DNA of 13,577 nt from an uncultured Lachnoclostridium sp. (GTDB lineage Bacteria > Bacillota > Clostridia > Lachnospirales > Lachnospiraceae): positions 1-13,577 of the forward strand of contig CABQJX010000074.1 in NCBI GenBank assembly GCA_902464595.1, given 5' to 3'. A program made the translations under genes and the position numbers. Position 1 is the first letter of the stretch, and each line of letters begins with the position of its first letter. Shown here piece by piece: positions 1 to 5,885 of the stretch. Under the pieces are notes generated by a model. The model did not search any database, was not told the DNA's origin, and worked only from the letters and a program-made list of their open reading frames with translations.

Positions 1-862
1 GAGTACGCTGGTGCGCTGCATCAATTATCTGGAAACACCTACCTCAGGAAAGGTCATCTTTGAGGGAAAGAACCTGTCTGCCATGAAGGAGAGCGAGAAA
101 CGGGTGGCCAGGCAGTCTATGGGAATGATCTTCCAGCAGTTTAACCTGCTGTCACAGAGAAATGTGCTCCAGAACGTCTGCTTTCCTATGGAGATCGCCG
201 GGATGCCTAAGGCTGAGGCAAAAAAGAGGGCAGAAGAGCTGTTAAAGCTGGTAGGATTAGAGGAGCGGGTCAAGGCATATCCGGCCCAGCTGTCCGGCGG
301 TCAGAAGCAGAGGGTAGCAATTGCAAGGGCTATGGCAACGAACCCCAAGGTGCTGCTTTGTGACGAGGCTACCAGCGCCCTGGATCCCAATACAACCAAA
401 TCCATTCTGCAGCTGCTTAAAAAGATTAACCGGGAAATGGGAATTACCGTCATTGTGATCACCCACGAGATGGCGGTGATCGAAGCCATATGTGACCGGG
501 TGGCCATCATCGACCACAGCCATATTGCAGAGGTGGGGAAGGTATCGGACATTTTCTCCGGCCCTAAGTCTGATATTGGACGCCAGCTGATCTTAGGCGA
601 TGTATCCTCCCAGAGCCATAGCTTTGGAAAGTCCCGCCAGATCCGCATTATCTTTGACGGGCGGGAATCCTCAGAGCCGGTGATCGCCAACATGATCCTG
701 GCCTGCAAGTGCCCGGTGAACATCATGCATGCGGATACCCGTGATATTGAGGGCAAAGCCATGGGGCAGATGCTCCTCCAGCTTCCTGAGGATGAGACGG
801 ATGCTGGCCGGATCTGCAATTATCTTAAAACAGCCTATGTAAAGTTTGAGGAGGTGCGCTGA
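1..862 (+). CDS. metN: Methionine ABC transporter ATP-binding protein MetN (5' partial)
   Basis: ATPase subunit of the MetNIQ importer, which drives uptake of methionine across the cytoplasmic membrane. The first full codon is at base 2 and reads S-T-L, the end of the Walker A loop (GKST), so only about 40 N-terminal residues are missing. Visible motifs in order are the Q-loop (GMIFQQFNLL), the ABC signature LSGGQ at bases 290-304, Walker B VLLCDEATSALD (Asp-Glu at 362-367) and the switch histidine in ITHE. The last roughly 90 residues, after ILGDVSSQ, form the NIL domain, an ACT-like fold that in this family binds methionine and inhibits transport. That domain and the following metI and metQ genes separate MetN from other amino-acid ABC ATPases. 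The stop is one base before the metI start, so translation is probably coupled. The promoter and any methionine-sensing leader lie outside the window. Confidence 0.97.
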   Translation, partial: STLVRCINYLETPTSGKVIFEGKNLSAMKESEKRVARQSMGMIFQQFNLLSQRNVLQNVCFPMEIAGMPKAEAKKRAEELLKLVGLEERVKAYPAQLSGGQKQRVAIARAMATNPKVLLCDEATSALDPNTTKSILQLLKKINREMGITVIVITHEMAVIEAICDRVAIIDHSHIAEVGKVSDIFSGPKSDIGRQLILGDVSSQSHSFGKSRQIRIIFDGRESSEPVIANMILACKCPVNIMHADTRDIEGKAMGQMLLQLPEDETDAGRICNYLKTAYVKFEEVR

Positions 863-863
863 T

Positions 864-1529
864 ATGCAGTTTGATTCTACTACCATAAATATGCTGGTGA
901 AGGGAATCGGGGAGACGGTTTACATGATATCCCTGTCCTCCCTTTTGTCCTATATCCTGGGCATCCCTCTGGGTATTGCCTTAGTCGTCACAGATAAGGA
1001 CGGCATCCATCCGATTCCGGTGCTGAACCGGGTTTTGGGGCTGGTCATTAACCTGCTCCGTTCCGTTCCTTTTATTATATTATTGATCATGGTGCTTCCA
1101 GTCACAAAGCTGATCGTGGGAAAGACCATTGGTTCAAACGCAGCGATCGTCCCTCTTGTTATTTCTGCGGCCCCCTACATTGGAAGAATGGTAGAGTCAT
1201 CCTTAAAGGAAGTGGATGCAGGGGTGGTCGAAGCTGCTAAATCGATGGGAGCTTCCACCTGGCAGATTATCGTCAAGGTCCTTCTGCCGGAGGCAAAGCC
1301 ATCTCTCTTAGTGGGAGCAGCTATTTCTATTACCACGATTTTAGGCTATTCTGCCATGGCAGGATTTACCGGAGGAGGAGGACTGGGAGATATAGCGATC
1401 CGCTACGGCTATCACCGCTATCAGTCCGATATGATGTTTGTGACCGTGGTGCTTTTGGTGATCATTGTCCAGCTGATCCAGGAGATCGCTATGCGCCTGG
1501 CAAGAAGGAGCGATAAACGGATCCGTTAA
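864..1529 (+). CDS. metI: Methionine ABC transporter permease MetI
   Basis: Membrane-spanning subunit of the MetNIQ importer, 221 residues, the usual size for MetI. Hydrophobic segments lie near residues 20-42, 58-80, 91-110, 148-170 and 190-210, which fits the five-helix MetI topology. The cytoplasmic coupling loop that docks on MetN is clear: EAAKSMGASTWQIIVKVLLP at about residues 123-142 matches the EAA-x3-G-x9-I-x-LP pattern of ABC permeases. The ATG at 864 was chosen because AGGAGGTG (849-856) sits 7 bases upstream. An in-frame ATG at 846 lies before that site and inside metN, and would add an unlikely MRRCAD leader. The gene is one base downstream of metN and about 200 bases upstream of metQ, all in one direction. 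Confidence 0.96.
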   Translation: MQFDSTTINMLVKGIGETVYMISLSSLLSYILGIPLGIALVVTDKDGIHPIPVLNRVLGLVINLLRSVPFIILLIMVLPVTKLIVGKTIGSNAAIVPLVISAAPYIGRMVESSLKEVDAGVVEAAKSMGASTWQIIVKVLLPEAKPSLLVGAAISITTILGYSAMAGFTGGGGLGDIAIRYGYHRYQSDMMFVTVVLLVIIVQLIQEIAMRLARRSDKRIR

Positions 1530-1729
1530 CCCGCCATTCATGGCAATTGTTTCAGCCCTTATGACGAATGTGGATATAGAGGGGCGGAAGAAGTCGTAAA
1601 AGATAGGATCGTCCTGCCAGAGTTGTAAAAGCTGGCTGGAGATAGAGGGGCTTTCAGGGCAGAAATCATCTGAAAACACTTTGAAAGCCAGAAAACAGGG
1701 GCATGGCCCTAAGTGAGGAGGAAATAGTT
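1530..1729 (+). other. metI-metQ spacer with a 15-base imperfect direct repeat
   Basis: Two hundred bases without a convincing gene separate metI from metQ. The segments 1571-1585 and 1637-1651 are the same 15-mer (TGGATATAGAGGGGC and TGGAGATAGAGGGGC) with one mismatch, 66 bases apart. No hairpin with a T-run was seen, so nothing shows that transcription stops here. No clear promoter was found. The ribosome binding site GAGGAGGAAA at 1715-1724 belongs to metQ. Confidence 0.5.
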
Positions 1730-2662
1730 ATGAAGAAGAAAACAGTGTGTGCAGCAGTGATCGCAGCCGCTATGGCAGCCGCCCTCAGCGGATGTGCATC
1801 CGACAGCAAGGAGACAGCAGCAGAGAAAACAGAGGTAGCTTCTCAGGCCGCCGGAGGGGAATCCAAGGCAGAGGAGTCTAAGGAAGAGGGCTCCCAGGCA
1901 GCTTCTGAGGCAGAATCCAAAGCTGCAGGTGAGCTTACAAAAATCGTGGTAGGAGCAAGCCCTGCTCCCCACAGCGAGATTTTAAGCGCGGCAAAAGAGG
2001 TTCTGGCTTCCAAGGGATATGAGCTTGAGATCGTAGAGTACACTGATTATGTACAGCCAAATAATGCACTGGATTCCGGTGATCTGGATGCAAACTACTT
2101 CCAGCATAAGCCATATCTGGATTCCTTTAATGACCAGAACGGCACAAAGCTGGTGAGCGCAGGGGCCATCCACTACGAGCCATTCGGAATTTATGCCGGA
2201 AAATCTGCATCCCTTGAGGAAGTACCGGACAAGGGTACGGTGTTGGTTCCAAACGATGTGAGCAATGAGGCCAGAGCCCTCCTTCTGTTAGAGGCTCAGG
2301 GACTGATTAAGTTAAAAGAAGATGCAGGCCTGGAAGCTACAAAGAACGATATTGTGGAGAATCCAAAGAATCTGGATATTGTAGAGTTAGAGGCAGCACA
2401 GCTTCCTCGTTCTCTCAGCGACGGAGATATTGCTGTCATCAACGGAAACTATGCCATTGAGGCAGGCTTAAAAGTAAGCGACGCCTTGGCTGTAGAGGAT
2501 TCCCAGTCCTTAGCGGCTTCCACATACGGAAACATTGTGGCAGTAAAAGAGGGGCAGGAGGAGAGCGAGTCCACCAAGGCGCTGATCGAGGCTCTTACAA
2601 GCCCTGAGGTAAAGGCATTTATGGAAGAAACATATGAGGGAGCAGTGGTTCCTCTGTTTTAA
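1730..2662 (+). CDS. metQ: Methionine-binding lipoprotein MetQ (NlpA family)
   Basis: Substrate-binding receptor of the MetNIQ importer, 310 residues, tethered to the outer face of the membrane. The N-terminus is a lipoprotein signal: MKKK, a hydrophobic Ala-rich stretch, then the lipobox LSGC, with Cys22 the expected lipidated residue. A Glu/Ala/Ser-rich linker of about 40 residues follows. The NlpA/MetQ fold begins at KIVVGASPAPHSEIL and contains the family segments LDSGDLDANYFQHKPYLDSF, GAIHYEPFGIYAGK, VPNDVSNEARAL and DGDIAVINGNYA. The ATG at 1730 is preferred over the in-frame ATG at 1703, because AGGAGG at 1716-1721 lies 8 bases before it and the signal peptide begins there. It is the last gene of the operon, followed by the terminator at 2745-2800. 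Methionine specificity is inferred from the family and from MetN having a NIL domain. Confidence 0.96.
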   Translation: MKKKTVCAAVIAAAMAAALSGCASDSKETAAEKTEVASQAAGGESKAEESKEEGSQAASEAESKAAGELTKIVVGASPAPHSEILSAAKEVLASKGYELEIVEYTDYVQPNNALDSGDLDANYFQHKPYLDSFNDQNGTKLVSAGAIHYEPFGIYAGKSASLEEVPDKGTVLVPNDVSNEARALLLLEAQGLIKLKEDAGLEATKNDIVENPKNLDIVELEAAQLPRSLSDGDIAVINGNYAIEAGLKVSDALAVEDSQSLAASTYGNIVAVKEGQEESESTKALIEALTSPEVKAFMEETYEGAVVPLF

Positions 2663-2674
2663 TCCTTTCAGGAT

Positions 2675-2693
2675 CATGGCCTTGTCCGCCATG
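2675..2693 (+). repeat. Small hairpin after metQ
   Basis: CATGGC (2675-2680) and GCCATG (2688-2693) form a perfect 6-bp stem with a 7-base loop, 12 bases after the metQ stop codon. No T-run follows it, so it is not a terminator by itself. It could protect the 3' end of the metNIQ transcript or be chance. Confidence 0.35.
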
Positions 2694-2702
2694 TGACCAG
2701 CT

Positions 2703-2744
2703 GAAATAGATCATAAGAAATAGATCATAAGAAATAGATCATGA
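2703..2744 (+). repeat. Three tandem copies of a 14-base unit
   Basis: GAAATAGATCATAA occurs at 2703-2716 and 2717-2730, and once more at 2731-2744 with a single change (ending TGA instead of TAA). The array lies between the metQ stop codon and the terminator stem and has no coding role that can be seen. Confidence 0.9.
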
Positions 2745-2799
2745 AAAAATCGCCAGTAGAAGGCAGGCCGCGTTGGCTTTCCTCTCTCTGGCGGTTTTT
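2745..2799 (+). terminator. Rho-independent terminator after metNIQ, likely bidirectional
   Basis: AAAAATCGCCAG (2745-2756) can pair with CTGGCGGTTTTT (2788-2799) in a 12-bp stem with one G-T wobble. A second short stem, AAGGC with GCTTT, is possible inside the loop. The T-run sits on the 3' side and an A-run on the 5' side, so the same hairpin could stop transcription in either direction. It closes the metNIQ operon and insulates it from the next gene. Confidence 0.85.
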
Positions 2800-2810
2800 C
2801 TGTTATTTCA

Positions 2811-2835
2811 GGAAAAAGTATGGTATACTTTTCCC
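2811..2835 (+). promoter_or_regulatory. Extended -10 promoter inside an 11-base dyad
   Basis: TATACT at 2824-2829 is preceded by TG at 2821-2822, an extended -10 element. No good -35 is found 16-18 bases upstream. The -10 box lies within an inverted repeat: the left arm 2811-2821 and right arm 2825-2835 pair at 10 of 11 positions around a 3-base centre. Such a dyad over the -10 could be a repressor operator, though AT-rich -10 sequences are partly self-complementary by nature. The start point would be near 2836, about 65 bases before the start codon at 2901. Confidence 0.5.
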
Positions 2836-2900
2836 AACAGAAAGAGGTCAGCAGGCAGGCTGACGCTGACCAGGCAGAATGGTACAAAGAGGAGAAAGCG

Positions 2901-3467
2901 ATGGAAGAAGAAAAGGCAATGGAGAACCAGAGAGAGAAAACGGGATGGGCCACTCCCAATGAGGGAGGAGGATCTAGGGATTTATGGGAAGATGAGGAAA
3001 GCCTTCATCTGGGCAATCCCTGGAAACCGCAGACAGAAAGGAAAATGCTGCCCCCGGAGAAAAGACCGGAAGATCCAAGAGAGGAGGTACAGCCGTTTCG
3101 CAGGGAACCGCCCCGAAGCCAGCTGTCTGGCGGTGAACCGCCCTTTAGCGGGCCGGCTGACCGTGAACCGTCCCGCAGTGGGCCGGCTCCTCATCCTCCT
3201 GCTCCGGAAAATAACAGTATGTCTACAGCGGCATTGGTTATGGGGATCTTATCCATTCCTGCAACCTGCTTCTGTACCGTTCCGGGAATTTTATTCGGTG
3301 TTTTGGGAATTATTTTTTCCCTTCTGTCCCGAAGGGGAGGGAGGATGGACAGTCAGGCAAAAACAGGGCTGATCCTGTCCATTATAGGCATTATCCTGAC
3401 CTTTATCATGATCCTTCTGATCATTGTGCTGGTAGTCATTTCTGATATGACTTATTCGGGCTTTTAA
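2901..3467 (+). CDS. Small membrane protein with proline-rich linker and DUF4190-like C-terminal half
   Basis: 188 residues, function unknown. Residues 1-66 are charged and hydrophilic, beginning MEEEKAMENQ. Residues 68-97 are three 10-residue repeats of the form (R/G)EP(P/S)xSGPAx: REPPRSQLSG, GEPPFSGPAD and REPSRSGPAP. From about residue 108 the chain is hydrophobic, with one segment at 108-142 that probably makes a hairpin and another at 155-181. The Gly-rich pattern VMGILSIP...GILFGVLGIIFSLLSRRGG...AKTGLILSIIG resembles DUF4190 membrane proteins, which usually carry a hydrophilic N-terminal tail in the cytoplasm. The ATG at 2901 was chosen because AAGAGGAG (2887-2894) lies 6 bases upstream. 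An in-frame ATG at 2820 would overlap the promoter. The gene stands alone between a terminator and the next leader, so its neighbours give no hint of its role. Confidence 0.75.
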   Translation: MEEEKAMENQREKTGWATPNEGGGSRDLWEDEESLHLGNPWKPQTERKMLPPEKRPEDPREEVQPFRREPPRSQLSGGEPPFSGPADREPSRSGPAPHPPAPENNSMSTAALVMGILSIPATCFCTVPGILFGVLGIIFSLLSRRGGRMDSQAKTGLILSIIGIILTFIMILLIIVLVVISDMTYSGF

Positions 3468-3580
3468 AAAGAATTTTGTTTTAAATGGACGAAAAGCCTC
3501 ATAGAGTAATGATAAGAAGTGCAGGTATGCATCCGGAAGGGCTGGGGCAGATCGTCAGGAGCCCTCAGGCGGCATACATG

Positions 3581-3597
3581 GGGAGGCGGATGACATT
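3581..3597 (+). promoter_or_regulatory. Ribosome binding site and ATT start of the ylmC-like gene
   Basis: GGGAGG at 3581-3586 is followed after 8 bases by an ATT codon at 3595. Translating from there gives MRIYDLKQKEVINVK, the typical beginning of YlmC/YmxH proteins. No ATG, GTG or TTG exists in this frame between the stop at 3502-3504 and the GTG at 3625, and that GTG would cut away the conserved first ten residues. Confidence 0.6.
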
Positions 3598-3861
3598 CGG
3601 ATCTATGATCTTAAGCAGAAAGAGGTGATTAATGTCAAAACCTGCAAGCGCCTGGGTTTTGTGGGGGATGTGGATTTTGACATGAAGACAGGCTGCCTCC
3701 TGGCCCTGATCGTGCCGGGGCCAGGCTGCATCTGCGGCTTTTTGGGCCGGGAAAAGGAATATGTGATCCCTTTTTGCGATATTTGCCAGGTGGGTAAGGA
3801 TATTATCCTGGTGGATATTAAAGAGACGGAACGGACGGAGAAGGTAAGGTGCGATGGGTGA
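3595..3861 (+). CDS. YlmC/YmxH family sporulation protein (PRC-barrel), apparent ATT start
   Basis: 88 residues if read from the ATT at 3595. The sequence RIYDLKQKEVINVKTCKRLGFVGDVDFD, then KTGCLLALIVPGPG and YVIPFCDICQVGKDIILVDI, follows the PRC-barrel pattern of the YlmC/YmxH family. Family members are small cytoplasmic proteins found in endospore formers. YlmC and YmxH of Bacillus are linked to sporulation, but their biochemical role is not known. The conventional start would be GTG 3625, giving 78 residues, but this loses the first strand (MRIYDLKQKE) and has no suitable ribosome binding site, whereas GGGAGG stands 8 bases before the ATT. Either a rare ATT start or a G-to-T change in an original ATG would explain this. 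The last 14 codons overlap the 3' end of aroD on the opposite strand. Confidence 0.85.
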   Translation: MRIYDLKQKEVINVKTCKRLGFVGDVDFDMKTGCLLALIVPGPGCICGFLGREKEYVIPFCDICQVGKDIILVDIKETERTEKVRCDG

Positions 3862-4600
3862 GGGTAAGGATTTCCTTTAAGGTCCGGGCTGGGATCTGGC
3901 CGGGGGCAGAAGCCTCTCCCACAGAGCCGAAGGTCATACAGGAACCAAAGATTTCTCCTGACAGGCGGCTTACAAGCCCGGTTCCTCCCATGGACATAGA
4001 GATAACGGGACAGGACAGCTGCCGGTGTGCCTGGCAGGTGGCTGACAGCAGCGTCAGGACGTCTTCCGGGCTTTGAGGCATGACGGCAATCTTTGCAAGA
4101 TCCGCGCCAAGTGCTTCCATGGATCGCAGTCTGGATACCAGCTCTTCTTGACAGGGGGTGGCAGAAAAATCGTGATTGGACAGGATGACTTTTACTCCAT
4201 TTTGGCGGGCCAGCCGGATTAAAGGGGTGAGAAGCTCCTCTCCCAAAAACAATTCCAGATCGATCAGATCGATGAGGCCGGAGACGATGGCCTTTTGGGC
4301 CAGAGCCGCATACTCGTTTGGGGAAGCTTCCATGCTTCCCCCTTCCTTTGCTGTGCGGAAGGTAAAGAGAAGGGGGATATAGGGCAGAGTGTTCCTCAGC
4401 TCAGGAAGGACATTTTCCAGACAGCCTTCTTCTAAAATAGAAGAAAAAAGGTCAGCTCTCCATTCTGCCAGATCGGCAGGCTGGGAGGCCAGGAGATTTG
4501 CCTGGGACAGCAGGGAGATACGGTCGGAAGAGGTGAGAGGAACACATATTTTCGGTATTCCCTGGCCAAGGACCAGGTTTTTGATCACAACATAATTCAT
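3818..4600 (-). CDS. aroD: Type I 3-dehydroquinate dehydratase AroD
   Basis: Catalyses the third shikimate pathway step, removing water from 3-dehydroquinate to give 3-dehydroshikimate through a Schiff base on lysine. The 260 residues match the usual length (about 250). Key residues are visible: E46 and R48 in EWRAD, the general base H143 in LSNHDF, the Schiff-base lysine K170 in LAKIAVMP, and the SMGGTG-xx-SR segment with R212, followed by Q235 in APGQIP. H143 and K170 fall at the same numbers as in the enterobacterial enzyme. The start ATG is preceded on this strand by AAAAGG about 9 bases upstream. It is the only - strand gene here, transcribed from its own promoter at 4646-4674, and its last codons overlap the convergent ylmC-like gene by 44 bases. 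The next two pathway steps are encoded at 5882-7261. Confidence 0.96.
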   Translation of the reverse strand: MNYVVIKNLVLGQGIPKICVPLTSSDRISLLSQANLLASQPADLAEWRADLFSSILEEGCLENVLPELRNTLPYIPLLFTFRTAKEGGSMEASPNEYAALAQKAIVSGLIDLIDLELFLGEELLTPLIRLARQNGVKVILSNHDFSATPCQEELVSRLRSMEALGADLAKIAVMPQSPEDVLTLLSATCQAHRQLSCPVISMSMGGTGLVSRLSGEIFGSCMTFGSVGEASAPGQIPARTLKEILTLTHRTLPSPSVPSL

Positions 4601-4645
4601 AGTAAGATCCTTTTCTTTTCATAGATATTTACGGTTACAGCTTTT

Positions 4646-4674
4646 ATTATAGAATAGGAATTTTGGCACGTCCA
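4646..4674 (-). promoter_or_regulatory. Promoter of aroD
   Basis: Read on the - strand, TGGACG (4674-4669) is followed after 17 bases by a perfect TATAAT (4651-4646). The -35 matches TTGACA at 4 of 6 positions. Transcription would start near 4639, leaving a leader of about 40 bases before the aroD ATG. Confidence 0.65.
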
Positions 4675-4756
4675 GCTAAAATTCTTACAGTTTCCTGATA
4701 TTTCCAGCAAACGGTAACCATAAATTCCTTTTGGATCCAACAAATTTCGATTTTTG

Positions 4757-4785
4757 TTTACAATTGAAAGGGGTTCGGTTAAAAT
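4757..4785 (+). promoter_or_regulatory. Promoter of the nrdR-yqeG-aroEK operon
   Basis: TTTACA (4757-4762), a 17-base spacer and TAAAAT (4780-4785) make a good vegetative promoter, 5 of 6 matches in each hexamer. Transcription would start near 4792, giving a leader of about 80 bases. No pair of NrdR boxes (16-bp AT-rich palindromes with ACA at the left end and TGT at the right) was seen around it, so self-regulation by NrdR is not supported. Confidence 0.7.
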
Positions 4786-4802
4786 GGATACAAAATGCAT
4801 AA

Positions 4803-4846
4803 CAGCCCCGCTTCCCGAAAAAAAAGGGAGGCTGAGGCCTGTTTTT
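4803..4846 (+). other. Leader hairpin with downstream T-run before nrdR
   Basis: GCTTCCC (4810-4816) can pair with GGGAGGC (4826-4832) around an A-rich 9-base loop, with one G-T pair. An alternative uses CAGCC (4803-4807) with GGCTG (4830-4834). Five T residues follow at 4842-4846, but 7-9 bases after the stem rather than directly. It could be a weak attenuator in the nrdR leader. This is a structural observation only. Confidence 0.35.
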
Positions 4847-4874
4847 CAAGATAAGGAAAGGAGGGGTATCTCAG

Positions 4875-5327
4875 ATGAAATGCCCTTATTGCAATGAAGC
4901 GGACACAAAGGTGATCGACTCCCGGCCGGCAGATGACAACAGCTCCATACGCAGACGGAGGCAGTGCGAGCGCTGCGGCAAGCGTTTTACCACTTATGAG
5001 AAGCTGGAGACCATGCCGCTTATGGTCATTAAAAAGGACAACTCCAGGGAGACTTATGACCGTTCCAAGATCGAGGCCGGGATCATCCATTCCTGCCACA
5101 AACGGCCTGTCTCCCCTCAGCAGATCAACGCTATGGTGGATTCCATCGAAAACCGGCTGTTCAGCATGGAGGAGAAGGAGATCCCTTCCTCGGCCATCGG
5201 TGAGCTGGTGATGGAAAAGTTAAAGGATCTGGACGAAGTAGCTTATGTGCGCTTTGCTTCGGTTTACAGGGAATTTAAGGACGTAAATACCTTTATCGAC
5301 GAGATCAGCAAGCTGTTAAATAAGTAG
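4875..5327 (+). CDS. nrdR: Transcriptional repressor NrdR
   Basis: Repressor that senses ATP and dATP and controls ribonucleotide reductase genes by binding NrdR boxes in their promoters. The 150 residues match the family length. The N-terminal zinc ribbon has C3 and C6 (CPYC) and C31 and C34 (CERC), with the family's DSRPADDNSSIRRRRQC linker between them. An ATP-cone occupies roughly residues 46-136, with VIKKDNSRETYDRSKIEAGI and a C-terminal DEVAYVRFASVYREF, the well-known end of this domain. AAAGGAGG at 4857-4864 is 10 bases before the ATG. It is the first gene of a likely operon with yqeG (39-base gap) and aroEK. No nrd gene is in the window, so its targets must lie elsewhere. Confidence 0.97.
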   Translation: MKCPYCNEADTKVIDSRPADDNSSIRRRRQCERCGKRFTTYEKLETMPLMVIKKDNSRETYDRSKIEAGIIHSCHKRPVSPQQINAMVDSIENRLFSMEEKEIPSSAIGELVMEKLKDLDEVAYVRFASVYREFKDVNTFIDEISKLLNK

Positions 5328-5361
5328 GAAGATGAACAGGAAGATAAGCAGGAAGGAAGCA
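5326..5361 (+). repeat. Three imperfect 12-base repeats carrying AGGA motifs
   Basis: AGGAAGATGAAC (5326-5337), AGGAAGATAAGC (5338-5349) and AGGAAGGAAGCA (5350-5361) fill the whole gap from the nrdR stop codon to the yqeG start. Each begins with AGGA, so each looks like a Shine-Dalgarno core. The last one, 9 bases before ATG 5367, is the probable functional site. Confidence 0.7.
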
Positions 5362-5366
5362 AATGC

Positions 5367-5885
5367 ATGATGCTTAAAAAGTTTTACCCGTGCCGGTATG
5401 AAGGATCAGCCTATACAGTGCCCTATGAGCATTATATGGGAAAGGGAATACGGGGGGTGATCTTTGATATCGACAATACGCTGGTTCCTCACGGGGCTTC
5501 GGCCGACCGTCAGGCAGAGCGCCTTTTTAAACAGCTTCGCACCATGGGTATGAAAACCTGTCTTTTGTCCAATAACAAGGAGAGCCGGGTAAAGCCCTTT
5601 GCAGAGCAGGTGGATTCCCCTTATATTTTTAAGGGCGGAAAGCCTGGGGGGAAGGGTTATGAGCGTGCCATGGAGATCATGGGTACAGACCGGAACAGCA
5701 CTTTGTTTGTGGGGGATCAGCTTTTTACTGATATATACGGAGCCAATCGGGCCGGTATCTTTAGCATTCTGGTCAGTCCTATTAACCCCAAAGAGGAGAT
5801 TCAGATTGTCTTTAAGCGGTATCTGGAAAAGCCGATACTATATTTTTACAAGAAAAACAAAAAAAGAACAGGTGAGAGAAGATGA
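5367..5885 (+). CDS. yqeG: YqeG family HAD IIIA-type phosphatase
   Basis: A 172-residue protein of the YqeG branch of the haloacid dehalogenase superfamily. Motif I is FDIDNTL, with the nucleophile D34 and acid D36. Motif II is LLSNN around S68. The motif III lysine is K92 in GGKPGGKGY. The motif IV acids are D117 and D122 in VGDQLFTDI. All catalytic residues are present, so it should be active, but the physiological substrate of YqeG proteins is not established. The start is ATG 5367, with AGGAAGGA at 5350-5357 ahead of it. ATG 5370 is an equally readable second codon, and ATG 5363 is out of frame. It follows nrdR by 39 bases and its stop overlaps the aroEK start in ATGA, so it is translated as part of the same message. 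Confidence 0.93.
   Translation: MMLKKFYPCRYEGSAYTVPYEHYMGKGIRGVIFDIDNTLVPHGASADRQAERLFKQLRTMGMKTCLLSNNKESRVKPFAEQVDSPYIFKGGKPGGKGYERAMEIMGTDRNSTLFVGDQLFTDIYGANRAGIFSILVSPINPKEEIQIVFKRYLEKPILYFYKKNKKRTGERR

Noticed and set aside
2773..3372. Open frame of 199 codons on the + strand overlapping the DUF4190-like gene
   Set aside because: It begins inside the terminator, its product is Arg/Lys/Trp-rich low-complexity sequence without a fold, and the other frame has a ribosome binding site and membrane segments.
3500..3580. Sporulation sigma-factor -10-like boxes CATAGAGT and CATACATG upstream of the ylmC-like gene
   Set aside because: Neither has a matching -35 at the right distance, and the second is so close to the start that the message would lose most of its leader.
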